Below are positions 7,875 to 16,941 of a stretch of DNA of 64,000 nt, piece after piece. Position 1 is the first letter of the stretch; every line of letters starts with the position of its first letter. Position numbers and translations under genes: made by a program. The stretch is taken from positions 1 through 64,000 of the forward strand of contig NZ_JAGGNW010000010.1 in assembly GCF_018614875.1 (NCBI RefSeq), written 5' to 3'. Under the pieces are notes generated by a model, which saw nothing but the letters and a program-made list of their open reading frames with translations, ran no database searches and had not been told where the DNA came from. This DNA comes from Variovorax paradoxus. Its GTDB lineage: Bacteria > Pseudomonadota > Gammaproteobacteria > Burkholderiales > Burkholderiaceae_C.

Positions 7875-7891
7875 GGCTCCTGGGCGGAGCC
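7875..7891 (-). promoter_or_regulatory. leader hairpin overlapping the ribosome site of the phosphoesterase operon
   Basis: A 6-bp inverted repeat (GGCTCC and GGAGCC arms with a 5-base loop) in the leader of the 6935-7870 gene would pair the AGGAG ribosome binding site. It could damp translation of the first gene. It is short and may be chance. Confidence 0.3.
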
Positions 7892-8363
7892 GAATTTGTC
7901 AGCTCCTGGACTGGGGAACGAGGATGAGGCGAGGCGATATCGCCGCTGCTATCCGGTTCGAGGTTCGGGTCGAGGTCCGCGAACATATGGCCATGCGCAC
8001 AGCCGCGCCCGCGTCGGATGCGACGCGTTGGGTGGTTGCGGCTGAGAAGTTCAACATGGCGTTTGGAGACAAGTCTTGAGGAAACGTTTTCGTCGGGTTC
8101 ATCTTAGCGATGGCTGCCACATCGGGCAACCGACAGCCAGCGCGAGCAAGAGAGGAAGTTCATGCACAACCTCTGCGCACTTGGGTTGAAAGCCGCCATC
8201 ACTTGACGGCGGTTCTGCATCCATTCCGAAAGCACTGAGCATCAAGTTTCCGTTCGAACTCCAGCAGCATGTGCAGCGGCACCTCGAGCGACTTCCGCTG
8301 TCCCTTTTGTGACTGAGGGGCAGCGCTAGCTAACTCAAGCAAGTCGGCCATGGTGGCGGGGCT
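7892..8363. other. divergent intergenic region between phosphoesterase and BREX operons
   Basis: About 470 bases separate the divergent leftward phosphoesterase operon and the rightward BREX operon, so the phosphoesterase operon promoter must lie here. Short frames crossing it carry no recognisable domain. A TGTGACTG string at 8308-8315 superficially resembles the transposon terminus near lipA but lacks the associated repeats. Confidence 0.4.
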
Positions 8364-8396
8364 GTGCGTAAAATCTCATTTTGCTATTCTACGCAC
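8364..8396 (+). promoter_or_regulatory. predicted promoter/operator of the BREX operon
   Basis: An inverted repeat with 7-base arms, GTGCGTA (8364-8370) and TACGCAC (8390-8396), flanks an extended -10 element (TGCTATTCT, hexamer 8385-8390). The start codon of the xre gene is 30 bases downstream of the -10. No good -35 box is seen, which fits an extended -10 promoter. The XRE product is the obvious candidate to bind it. Confidence 0.5.
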
Positions 8397-8419
8397 CACC
8401 CCATCATTTTAGGTTCGCC

Positions 8420-8641
8420 ATGGTCCGCTGTCATTTGTCGATGCTCATGGGTCGCGAAAAGCTCCGCATCTCCGACGTTTCTCGCCTGACCGGTTTGAAT
8501 CGCAGCACTGTCAGTTCCTTGTACAAAGAGACTGCAACACGTCTGGACTTGGCCGCGATCGAGGCACTTTGCAATCTGTTTCGCTGCTCTGTTGGCGAAC
8601 TGCTTGAGCATGTGCCTGACGCCGGCAGGAGCGCTGCGTGA
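8420..8641 (+). CDS. XRE/Cro-type HTH regulator heading the BREX operon
   Basis: A 73-residue single-domain transcription regulator: REKLRISDVSRLTGLNRSTVSSLY is a lambda-repressor-like helix-turn-helix, followed by the RLDLAAIEALCNLFRCSVGELLE helices that end this fold. The open frame begins at 8381, but the ATG at 8420 is preceded by an AGG ribosome site and lies after the promoter, so it is the better start. Its stop overlaps the GTG of pglW (GTGA), so it is the first gene of the BREX operon. It probably represses its own promoter through the inverted repeat at 8364-8396, setting BREX dosage. WYL-type BrxR regulators are more usual for BREX; this is a much smaller XRE protein. Confidence 0.8.
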   Translation: MVRCHLSMLMGREKLRISDVSRLTGLNRSTVSSLYKETATRLDLAAIEALCNLFRCSVGELLEHVPDAGRSAA

Positions 8642-11600
8642 CGCTTGGCGCATCCCGATGGCATGTCATTGCCGAATCCAACTTTGCTTGGGAACGCGAG
8701 GCGCTCGAATGGTTGCGGACCCATCTACCCGACCGCGATTCCTGGCATGTCTGGACCAACTTCGAGTTCATCGACGATGAAGGTAAGGTCAACGAGGTTG
8801 ACGCTTTGGTGCTCTCGCCTGCAGGTTTATTCCTGGTCGAGATCAAGAGCCGACCGGGTGTGCTGCGGGGTGATGCCCACAGTTGGACTTGGACAACTGA
8901 TGGCCGCATCTCTACCTACGACAACCCGCTGATTCTCGCCAACCGTAAGGCCAAGCGCTTGGCCAGCCTGTTGCGTCGTCAGCCGGCCATCACGAAGGCC
9001 AAGGTGCGCCTGCCCTTCGTGGAGCCAGCCATCTTCCTATCGTCTTCCAGTTTGGCTTGTCAGTTGGAGGGGTTGGCCAAGACTGCCACGTATCAACATG
9101 GCCGGCCAGGTTCGCTGGATGATCCTGGCATCGTCGCCGCCCTCAGCAACGGCATCACTATGCGCGCGAGCACGCCAGTGGATGCCACGCAGGCCAAGCC
9201 GATTGGCAAAGCAGTGTTCGAGGCCGGCATACGCCCTTCCAACAAGCACCGTCAGGTGGGCGATTACAAGCTCACCAAGCTCGCGACCGAAGGCGAAGGC
9301 TTTCAGGACTGGGAGGCCAGCCACGTCAGTGTGGACACCATTCAACGGCGTGTACGCATCTACACCGTGGCCTCCGCGTCCACGCCTGAGGCCCGCGCCG
9401 CTCGGCTTCGCCAAGCCCGACGTGAGTTCGAAGTCCTCGAAGGCATCGACCACCCCGGCATCCTGCGCGTCAACGATTTGAAGGAAACCGAGCTTGGCCC
9501 GGCGCTGATCTTCGATCACGACCCCAAGGCTGTGCGGTTGGACCACCTGTTGCACGAGAAGGGCAAGATGCTCACCATCACCCTGCGGCTGCAGATGGTG
9601 CGCGACATTGCCGAGACGCTGAAGTACGCCCATGCCAAGCGGCTATACCACCGCGCCCTGGGTCCGCAGAGCATTTTGGTCCATGGCTTGGACACCGGCG
9701 CGATGCAACTGCGCCTGATGAACTGGCAGACAGCCTCGCGCAACGTGGGGGCTTCCGCTGCGCCCAACACCGTGCACCGCACGACCGGTACGCGCCACGT
9801 TGAGGACTACGTCGAAGACCCGGGCCTGCTGTACCTGGCGCCCGAAACCACCCGGGCCGACCCTGCTCAAGGTGCCAGCCTCGACGTATTCTCGCTCGGC
9901 TGCATCGCTTTCTACATCTTCACCGGGCAGCCGCCGGCAGAGTCCACGCTGGACTTGTCCGAGAAGCTGCGTGTGGGGCAGGGCTTACGTCTGTCGGACA
10001 CCATGGACGGCTGCGGCGCCCGTCAGCAGGATTTGATCCAGTTTGCTACCGCCCCCGATCTGCTGGCGCGCTACGACACGATTCAAGGCTTTCTGGACGA
10101 TCTGGACCTAGTCGAAGACGAGCTGACCACGCCTGATCCCGAGATCACCGTCGACCCTAGCATCGCCAGTGCTGGCGACCGCCTAGAGGGTGGCTTTACT
10201 GTCGTCAAGCGCATGGGGCGTGGCTCTTCCAGCGACGCATTGCTCGTGCGCCGCGATGGCAGTGAAGACGAATCCATTCTCAAGGTGGCTTGCGACATCG
10301 CCCACAACGACCGGTTGCTGGCCGAGGGCGATGTGCTGGCCCGCCTGCACCACCAGAACATCGTCGCCCACCGCGAGACGCTGAGCGTCTCCGGTCGCAC
10401 TGCGCTGCTGCTCAAGAGCGCTGGGGCCAAGACCTTGGCCGAGAAGCTCAAGGAAGAAGGGCGATTGTCGCTGGACATGCTGCAGCGCTTCGGCGAAGAG
10501 CTGATTGAGGCCGTCAACCACCTCGAATCTGAGGGCGTGGCGCACCGCGACATCAAACCCGAGAACATCGGCATCGCTGAGAATCGTAGTAAGAAGCTGC
10601 AGCTTGTGCTGTTCGACTTCTCGCTGTGCCGCACCCCGGCCGAGAACATCACGGCTGGCACCCATCCCTACCTGGACCCTTTCCTGTCACTGCGCCGGCC
10701 GCCGCGCTGGGACCTGTATGCCGAGCGCTTTGCCCTGGCCGTCACTCTCTACGAGATGGCAGTCGGCCAGCCGCCCGTGTGGGGTGATGGGCAGACTTCG
10801 CCGGCCATGCTCGATGTCGAAGCTACCATCGAGCGGGATGTCTTCGATCCCGTCACGCGCGAAGGTTTTGCCAGCTTCTTCGAGAAAGCGCTGAGGCGCG
10901 ATTTCCGTGAGCGCTTCGACAACGCTGAAGACATGCTCCGCGACTGGCGGGCCATCTTCACCACGCGCCGGACGGTGCACCCCGGCGATGCTGCGCCCGC
11001 GAGTGGATTGGCAGCGATCGCTCCCACAGCCACGCCACAAACTACCATGGCTGAGCTGGGCTACAGCCTGGAGGCCCAGGACGTGCTGGAACGCATGGGG
11101 GTACACAACGCCCGCGAGCTGCTGGCGGTGGACCGCGTCCGCTTCCGCTACCTCAAGGGCGTGGGCGACAAGATCCGCAAGGAGATCCGGCTCACCGCCA
11201 AGGAACTGGCCCGTCTGCGGCCCGACCTGACCCAGGGCCGTAGCGTTGCGCACGATGCCGACGAAGAAGTCGAAGGCGCCGTCAGCATTAACGAACTGGC
11301 CGCCCAGTTACTGCCCCGCCGGCCGGCCGGCGACGACAGGCCTGAAGAAGCAGCCCTGGCGAACTACCTTGGCCTGGACGATGTCGTGAAGGCTGGCACC
11401 TGGCCCAGCCTGGGTGATGCAGCGCAGGCCGGCGAGGGGGATCGCGCCACCTTGACCGCCACGCTGATCAAGGCCCGCGAGCGCTGGCTCAAGAACCCCG
11501 CCTTTACCGAGCTGCGTCACCAGATCGACACGCTCGTGCGCAGCCAGGGCAACGTGATGAGCACGCAAGAAGGTGCGCTGGCCTTGCTGGCCCTGCGCGG

Positions 11601-12915
11601 CTGTGCCTCGCAAGACGATGCCGAACGCCTGCGCCAGGCCACGGCTGTATTGCGCGGCGCATTGGAGGCTGAGGCCCATCTCGATCAGCCTCGCTTCGAA
11701 GCCTACGACCACCAACCGCACTTGCTGATTGCCAGCGCTGCGCCATGGGCCGATTACGCGCGCCAGTTGGGCGCTGCGGCCGATGCCTGCGCGCTGGCTG
11801 ACCCCTTGCTGCCGCCGGCCCGCGTGCTGGAGATGCTGGAAGGCGTGGCCCTGCCAACGCCCGAGCAGCTTGGTGGTACTGCGCCATCACCACTCACGCC
11901 CACACGCTTGCTGCGCCTAGCCGCTTCGGCGTCGCGCAAGGCCGCTGTTTCCAGCCGACAAGAGATGTATGCCCGCGGCATGGCCCCCATCCAGGCGCTG
12001 CGCCAGTCCTTGGGCGCGCTGGTCGGTGCCCCAGAGCTGCGGGTCAAAGACATCCAGGACCGCGTCCGTGGCCGCTATCCCGAAGCATCTGCACTCCCTG
12101 ACCGCCCCAGCCTGGATCGCCTGCTCGAAGAGGCCGGGGCGCCCTTGACCTGGGACATCACCACAGCCGATGGCCGGGGCGCCTACCGCCTGGCCACCCT
12201 GGGCCGCGGGCAGACGGCGGGCACTACGACCCAGTTTTCTCGTCATGCCACGCTGCAAACCACCCATGTGATGGGTGAGGGCGATGCAGCCCAGGCCGCC
12301 GTGGTGGAAGACCGTCTGGTGCGCTCGCTGGACCAGGGTGGCCTGCTGGTGTTGACTGTGCATCCGCGCATCGCTCGCCATGCTGAGGCCGAGCTGCTGC
12401 ATCGTTTTGGTAACTCGGCCACAGCGTCCACCGATGTGAAACGACTCAACGTCGATGCGCTGCTGCTGGCCGCGCTGCGTGAGCAAGCGCAGGCCATGAA
12501 GGTGGACTGGAACGTCGTGCTCCAAGCCGACGTTGCCGACCATGGAAGCCGCCATTGGGTGAACCTGCAACGCCTGGTGCAGCGGGCCGTGCCGGCCGTG
12601 CGGGCGGCCTTGCTCAACAGCCCATCACCCATCCTGCTGGTGTGTGTGGGGCTGCTGGCCCGCTACGAGCTGATGAGCCTGGTCACAGAGCTGGAAGAAC
12701 ACGCCGGCCGGCCCGGCCACACGCCCAGCGCTTGGGTACTGCTCCCCACCAGCCACCAGGGCCTGCCCGTCATTGACGGCGTGGCCGTGCCTCTGGTCAA
12801 CAACATCAACAACACCCGCGCTTTGGCACTGCCACAGGCCTGGGTGGAAAACAAACACAGGGCCAAATCTGGCCAAAGCGCGCGCAGCCAAGCCAGCTCG
12901 TCCGCCGTCTCCTGA
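8638..12915 (+). CDS. pglW: BREX type 2 serine/threonine kinase PglW
   Basis: Large kinase of 1425 residues, a hallmark of type 2 BREX (Pgl) phage defence. The N terminus is a NERD nuclease-related domain (VNEVDALVLSPAGLFLVEIKSRPG, about residues 40-75). Two protein-kinase-like domains follow. The first (about 215-490) is degenerate: the catalytic loop reads YHRALGPQSI near residue 338 instead of HRD..KPEN. The second (about 515-775) is orthodox, with a GRGSS loop, an ILKVACD lysine, HRDIKPENI near residue 636 and DFS in place of DFG. A helix-hairpin-helix-like segment (LERMGVHNARELL, YLKGVGDKI) is near 820-850, then a long helical C terminus. GTG start overlapping the xre stop. It is thought to signal between phage detection and the other Pgl proteins; details are not established. 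Confidence 0.93.
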   Translation: MTLGASRWHVIAESNFAWEREALEWLRTHLPDRDSWHVWTNFEFIDDEGKVNEVDALVLSPAGLFLVEIKSRPGVLRGDAHSWTWTTDGRISTYDNPLILANRKAKRLASLLRRQPAITKAKVRLPFVEPAIFLSSSSLACQLEGLAKTATYQHGRPGSLDDPGIVAALSNGITMRASTPVDATQAKPIGKAVFEAGIRPSNKHRQVGDYKLTKLATEGEGFQDWEASHVSVDTIQRRVRIYTVASASTPEARAARLRQARREFEVLEGIDHPGILRVNDLKETELGPALIFDHDPKAVRLDHLLHEKGKMLTITLRLQMVRDIAETLKYAHAKRLYHRALGPQSILVHGLDTGAMQLRLMNWQTASRNVGASAAPNTVHRTTGTRHVEDYVEDPGLLYLAPETTRADPAQGASLDVFSLGCIAFYIFTGQPPAESTLDLSEKLRVGQGLRLSDTMDGCGARQQDLIQFATAPDLLARYDTIQGFLDDLDLVEDELTTPDPEITVDPSIASAGDRLEGGFTVVKRMGRGSSSDALLVRRDGSEDESILKVACDIAHNDRLLAEGDVLARLHHQNIVAHRETLSVSGRTALLLKSAGAKTLAEKLKEEGRLSLDMLQRFGEELIEAVNHLESEGVAHRDIKPENIGIAENRSKKLQLVLFDFSLCRTPAENITAGTHPYLDPFLSLRRPPRWDLYAERFALAVTLYEMAVGQPPVWGDGQTSPAMLDVEATIERDVFDPVTREGFASFFEKALRRDFRERFDNAEDMLRDWRAIFTTRRTVHPGDAAPASGLAAIAPTATPQTTMAELGYSLEAQDVLERMGVHNARELLAVDRVRFRYLKGVGDKIRKEIRLTAKELARLRPDLTQGRSVAHDADEEVEGAVSINELAAQLLPRRPAGDDRPEEAALANYLGLDDVVKAGTWPSLGDAAQAGEGDRATLTATLIKARERWLKNPAFTELRHQIDTLVRSQGNVMSTQEGALALLALRGCASQDDAERLRQATAVLRGALEAEAHLDQPRFEAYDHQPHLLIASAAPWADYARQLGAAADACALADPLLPPARVLEMLEGVALPTPEQLGGTAPSPLTPTRLLRLAASASRKAAVSSRQEMYARGMAPIQALRQSLGALVGAPELRVKDIQDRVRGRYPEASALPDRPSLDRLLEEAGAPLTWDITTADGRGAYRLATLGRGQTAGTTTQFSRHATLQTTHVMGEGDAAQAAVVEDRLVRSLDQGGLLVLTVHPRIARHAEAELLHRFGNSATASTDVKRLNVDALLLAALREQAQAMKVDWNVVLQADVADHGSRHWVNLQRLVQRAVPAVRAALLNSPSPILLVCVGLLARYELMSLVTELEEHAGRPGHTPSAWVLLPTSHQGLPVIDGVAVPLVNNINNTRALALPQAWVENKHRAKSGQSARSQASSSAVS

Positions 12916-12926
12916 AAGCCTTCGCC

Positions 12927-15900
12927 GTGATCAACGCCGCACTACTGCTCTCAGATCTGACCAAGCTGCTCAAGCGGCTGGAAGGTGATCTGCTGCAGCG
13001 CATCGAAGAAGCCCCCGAGCTCAAGACCAGCTTGCAGGCCGAATGGCAAGCAGCCCGCGATGCGGACCGCTGCGCTGAAACCTTCGAGACCTGGGCCGAC
13101 CAGGTCATCACCCAGGCCGGTGTGCACTGGCTGCTCAGCTGCGTGTTCCTGCGCTTCATCGAAGATAACCAGTTGGTTGATCGCCCCTGGCTGGGTGGCA
13201 CGCCCGAATCAGGCCGCTTGGCCCTGGTGCGTGATAGGCACGAGGCCTACTTTCAGGCCCAGCCGATGGAAAGCGACCGCGACTACCTACTGGCCGCCTT
13301 CCGCGAAGCGGGCACCTTGCCAGGTCTGCGCACCTTTTTCGAGGAAGCCCACAACCCCGCCTTCAGACTGGGCATCAGTGGCGACGCCGCCATGGCCCTG
13401 CGCCAGTTTTGGCAACAGGTTGACCCCAACACCGGCGCACTGCTGCACGACTTCACCGACCCGGCCTGGAACACCCGTTTCCTGGGCGATCTGTACCAGG
13501 ATTTGAGCGAGGCCACCCGCAAGCGTTATGCGCTGCTGCAAACCCCCGAGTTTGTCGAAGAGTTCATCCTCGACCGCACGCTCACACCGGCCATACGCGA
13601 GTTCGGCTTCCGCGAAGCCTGCCTGATCGACCCCACCTGCGGCTCGGGCCACTTTTTGCTGGGAGGCTTCCACCGCCTGTTGACTGAGTGGCAGCGCAAC
13701 GAGCCGGGCCGCAACCCGGTGGACATGGCGCAAAAAGCGCTGGATGCCGTGGCCGGGGTGGACCTCAACCCCTTCGCGGTGGCCATCTCGCGCTTTCGCT
13801 TATTCGTGGCGGCTCTGCAGGCCTCAGGCGTGCAGAGCCTGGCGAATGCGCATGACTTCAAGGTTTCCGTTGCCATTGGCGACAGCCTATTGCACGGCAC
13901 CCGTTTTGGTCTGACGCAGAGTCAGGAATTGTTTGACGCGGCCGAGAGCCATGTGGACACCGGTCTGGCCCATGCTTACGCCAGCGAAGACTTGGCCGAG
14001 GTGCAGCGCATCCTGGGCCGCCAGTACCACGCCGTGGTGGGCAACCCGCCTTACATCGTGGTGAAGGATGCGGCACTTAATGCGGCCTACCGGCGCAAGT
14101 ACGCCAGTTGCCATATGAAGTATTCGCTTGGCGCACCGTTCACCGAGCGCTTCTTCGAGCTGGCCGTTTCGGCTGCTGACGGGCGCAGCGCCGGCTACGT
14201 GGGCCTGATCACCGCCAATTCATTCATGAAGCGCGAGTTCGGCAGTAAGCTGATCGAGCAGGTGCTACCAAGATTGGATTTGACCCACGTCGTCGATACA
14301 TCGGGCGCATACATTCCAGGACACGCTACGCCGACCGCAATCTTGTTTGGACGACATCGTCCGCCAGTTGCATCCGTTGTCCGGCTGGTCATGGGGATAA
14401 ATGGCGAACCGCTCGTCCCCGATGACGCCTCTAAGGGACATGTCTGGAGCGCAATTTTGGGACAGATTGATTTGCCGGGAAGTACGGGGGTCTACATATC
14501 CGTTGCGGATGCCCAACGGGAGTCGTTGCGGACGCACCCGTGGAGTATCGGCGGAGGAGGAGTAGGCGATCTCAAGGATGCGATCGAAGGGAAAGCTTCC
14601 GGCAGCCTTTTAGACGAGTGCTCAGGGATAGGATTTTTTGGCATCTCAGCTGCCAACGAGATCATGCTTGCTGACTCGGGAAGCTTTGCACGTCAGAGAG
14701 TAGAACCAGCGTTACTCCGGCCTCAGATTGCAGGCGACGAGGTTAGGGACTGGGTTGCAGTTTCTGCGGCTGACGTGGTACTCCCCTACCAGTCGGGGGC
14801 GCTAGTTGACGTTGATGCGTACCGTGGACTTAGACGCTGGATGTGGCGCGGTAAGACTGCGCTTTGGGCGCGTGCAACATTCAGCAAGAGGACTTACCGT
14901 GATGAAGGCCGGGCATGGTGGGAGTGGCATCAACTTGCGGTCGAGAGGGTCGACGCTCATCTGTGCATAGCGTTCGCTGAGCTAGCGACGCACAACAACT
15001 TCGTCCTTGGCCGCGGTGGGATGGCGTTTAACCATAGCGCTCCTGTGCTAACACTTCGCGAAGGTTCAAAAGAATGCGATTACCTCGGGTTGTTGGGACT
15101 CTTGAATTCTTCCACTGCTTGCTTCTGGTTTAAGCAGGTTTGCTTCAACAAGGGTAATGGGGGCATAGGCGGTGGTATTTCGAATGAGAAATGGGAGCTG
15201 AGGTATGTGCACAACTCGTCTCAAGTTGGGCAGTTTCCTGTGGTCAGCACTCGACCAGTTGATACCGCACGCCAAATCGAGGCTGCTGCGCGGGACTACG
15301 AGCGTTTTCTCCCCGCGAACGTACTGAAGCGCCGCAATCAGAGCTCGCTTAGTACAACAGATCAGCTTGCCTCGGCGCGCACTGGCTTCGCTAGCGTCGC
15401 CCGTCGAATGATTGCGTTGCAGGACGAGCTAGATTGGGAAGTCTATGGACTTTACGGCCTTGCTCAGTCCGACAGCATAGTGTTTCGTACCCCTGGTGAG
15501 CTACCAGAAATTCGTTTGGGCGAGCGAGCGTTCGAAATCGCGTTGGCGCGCCGTGTCAGTTCGGGCCGCGAACAGACTACTTGGTTTGAGCGACATGGTT
15601 CTACCCCAATTACCGAGGTTCCCGCTCACTGGCCCGAAGGTTACCGCCGAGTGGTGGCCCATCGCATTGAACTGATCGAGCACGACAAGTCCATCAACCT
15701 GATTGAGCGCCCTGAGTTCAAGCGCCGCTGGAACTCGCCCCGTTGGGAAAACCTGGAGCAAACTGCCCTGCGCGACTGCTTGCTGGCCCGCCTGGAAGTC
15801 CCGGCCCTGTGGCCTGCCAGTGCCGATCAGCCTCCCCAGCTCGCCAGCACCAGCCAGTTGGCTGAGTCGGTGTCGCACGACGCTGAGTTCATGCAGATCG

Positions 15901-16709
15901 CGTCGCTCTACGCTGGCCACACCGATTTCGACTTGCCGCAACTGGTGGCCGAACTGGTCGCTGGTGAGTCCGTGCCTGCGCTGCCAGTACAGCGCTACAT
16001 CGACACCGGCCTGCGCAAGCGTGCCCAGTGGCAAGACACCTGGGCCCTGCAGCGCCGCGAAGACGCCATCGATGCCCAGGTAATGACCGACAACGCCGAG
16101 AGCTGGCGTGAAGAGTTCATCGCCGATGCCCGCCAGCGCTTCCGCATCGCAGCAGACCAGCCCCTTGGCGATGAAGCCAGGACTTGGGTAGAGGAGCAAC
16201 TGGCTGCCGAGATCAAGCGCCACCAGGGCGAGCGCAAGGCCAATGAGATTGGCCCCATTCCTGTGCCACCCAAATACCAGAGCAAGGACTTCCTGAAGGC
16301 TGACTTTTGGCGTCTGCGTGGTGGCTTGGACGTGCCCAAGGAGCGATGGATCAGCTATCCCGGTTGCGAACGCGGCTCGGACGGCAGCCTGGTCATCGCC
16401 TGGGCCGGCTGGAACCACCTGCAGCAGGCCACGGCTCTGGCCGGCTACTACATGGACATGAAGGACGGCGAAGGCTGGGAGCCCACGCGTCTGCAACCTC
16501 TGCTGGCCAGCCTGCTGGAACTGGTGCCCTGGCTAGAGCAGTGGCACAACGAACTGGACCCCGTGTTCGGCGAGCGCATGGGCGACTACTACCGGGGCTT
16601 CGTCACCGAAGAAGCGCGCGCGTTGGGCTTCACGCTGGACGAACTGCGGACTTGGAAGCCAACTGCGACGGCTGCCAAGCGCGGACGCAAGAAAAAGATG
16701 GCGACATGA
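12927..16709 (+). CDS. pglX: BREX type 2 adenine-specific DNA methyltransferase PglX
   Basis: Site-specific N6-adenine methyltransferase of 1260 residues that marks host DNA in BREX. SAM motif I is DPTCGSGHF near residue 235 and catalytic motif IV is NPPYIV near residue 373. The N-terminal 200 residues are helical; a specificity region follows the catalytic core, and the last 350 residues end in a lysine/arginine-rich KRGRKKK tail. Start is GTG, 11 bases after pglW. Codon and base composition change sharply between about 14265 and 15640: GC there is roughly 50-55 percent against 65-70 percent on either side, and this corresponds to the predicted target-recognition part (residues about 446-905). 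This implies that specificity was exchanged by recombination while the ends of the gene were kept. Confidence 0.93.
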   Translation: MINAALLLSDLTKLLKRLEGDLLQRIEEAPELKTSLQAEWQAARDADRCAETFETWADQVITQAGVHWLLSCVFLRFIEDNQLVDRPWLGGTPESGRLALVRDRHEAYFQAQPMESDRDYLLAAFREAGTLPGLRTFFEEAHNPAFRLGISGDAAMALRQFWQQVDPNTGALLHDFTDPAWNTRFLGDLYQDLSEATRKRYALLQTPEFVEEFILDRTLTPAIREFGFREACLIDPTCGSGHFLLGGFHRLLTEWQRNEPGRNPVDMAQKALDAVAGVDLNPFAVAISRFRLFVAALQASGVQSLANAHDFKVSVAIGDSLLHGTRFGLTQSQELFDAAESHVDTGLAHAYASEDLAEVQRILGRQYHAVVGNPPYIVVKDAALNAAYRRKYASCHMKYSLGAPFTERFFELAVSAADGRSAGYVGLITANSFMKREFGSKLIEQVLPRLDLTHVVDTSGAYIPGHATPTAILFGRHRPPVASVVRLVMGINGEPLVPDDASKGHVWSAILGQIDLPGSTGVYISVADAQRESLRTHPWSIGGGGVGDLKDAIEGKASGSLLDECSGIGFFGISAANEIMLADSGSFARQRVEPALLRPQIAGDEVRDWVAVSAADVVLPYQSGALVDVDAYRGLRRWMWRGKTALWARATFSKRTYRDEGRAWWEWHQLAVERVDAHLCIAFAELATHNNFVLGRGGMAFNHSAPVLTLREGSKECDYLGLLGLLNSSTACFWFKQVCFNKGNGGIGGGISNEKWELRYVHNSSQVGQFPVVSTRPVDTARQIEAAARDYERFLPANVLKRRNQSSLSTTDQLASARTGFASVARRMIALQDELDWEVYGLYGLAQSDSIVFRTPGELPEIRLGERAFEIALARRVSSGREQTTWFERHGSTPITEVPAHWPEGYRRVVAHRIELIEHDKSINLIERPEFKRRWNSPRWENLEQTALRDCLLARLEVPALWPASADQPPQLASTSQLAESVSHDAEFMQIASLYAGHTDFDLPQLVAELVAGESVPALPVQRYIDTGLRKRAQWQDTWALQRREDAIDAQVMTDNAESWREEFIADARQRFRIAADQPLGDEARTWVEEQLAAEIKRHQGERKANEIGPIPVPPKYQSKDFLKADFWRLRGGLDVPKERWISYPGCERGSDGSLVIAWAGWNHLQQATALAGYYMDMKDGEGWEPTRLQPLLASLLELVPWLEQWHNELDPVFGERMGDYYRGFVTEEARALGFTLDELRTWKPTATAAKRGRKKKMAT

Positions 16710-16737
16710 GTGTCGCCACAGAAAAGAAGAAACGGCC

Positions 16738-16926
16738 ATGATCAAAGGTTTTTACATCGACAACATCAAGTCGCTGGTTGACGTTCGTTTGCCCGCTCCG
16801 CATCGATATGCCGAGTTTCAACGCCTTCAAACAGGCGCTTTACATGTCAGCCCAAAACGCGGGGTGGCCTCTGTTGCCACGACGAACACTCGGATCACCC
16901 AAGGCCTACGCCTACCCAAGGATTGA
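16738..16926 (+). pseudogene. remnant of an SMC/RecF-like or OLD-like ATPase gene
   Basis: The 62-codon frame begins MIKGFYIDNIKSLVDVRLP, typical of the first strand and helix of RecF/OLD/SMC-like AAA ATPases (the usual form is M...I.NFKSL.D..L). The expected Walker A never follows: after about 20 residues the text turns into unrelated sequence and stops before pglY. This looks like the two ends of a deleted accessory gene joined together. It fills most of the 232-base gap between pglX and pglY, in an operon where all other junctions are overlapping or nearly so. It may still be translated as a short peptide, but I expect no function. Confidence 0.55.
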
Positions 16927-16941
16927 GGGAAGAGAACAAAC

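Noticed and set aside
7899..8129. Minus-strand 76-residue frame in the gap before the BREX operon
   Set aside because: No recognisable fold, poor ribosome site, serine/threonine/arginine-rich text typical of chance frames in GC-rich DNA.
8308..8315. TGTGACTG as a possible matching transposon end
   Set aside because: Only part of the 8-base terminus matches and no 20-bp repeats follow, so it is not a credible partner for the end at 33701.
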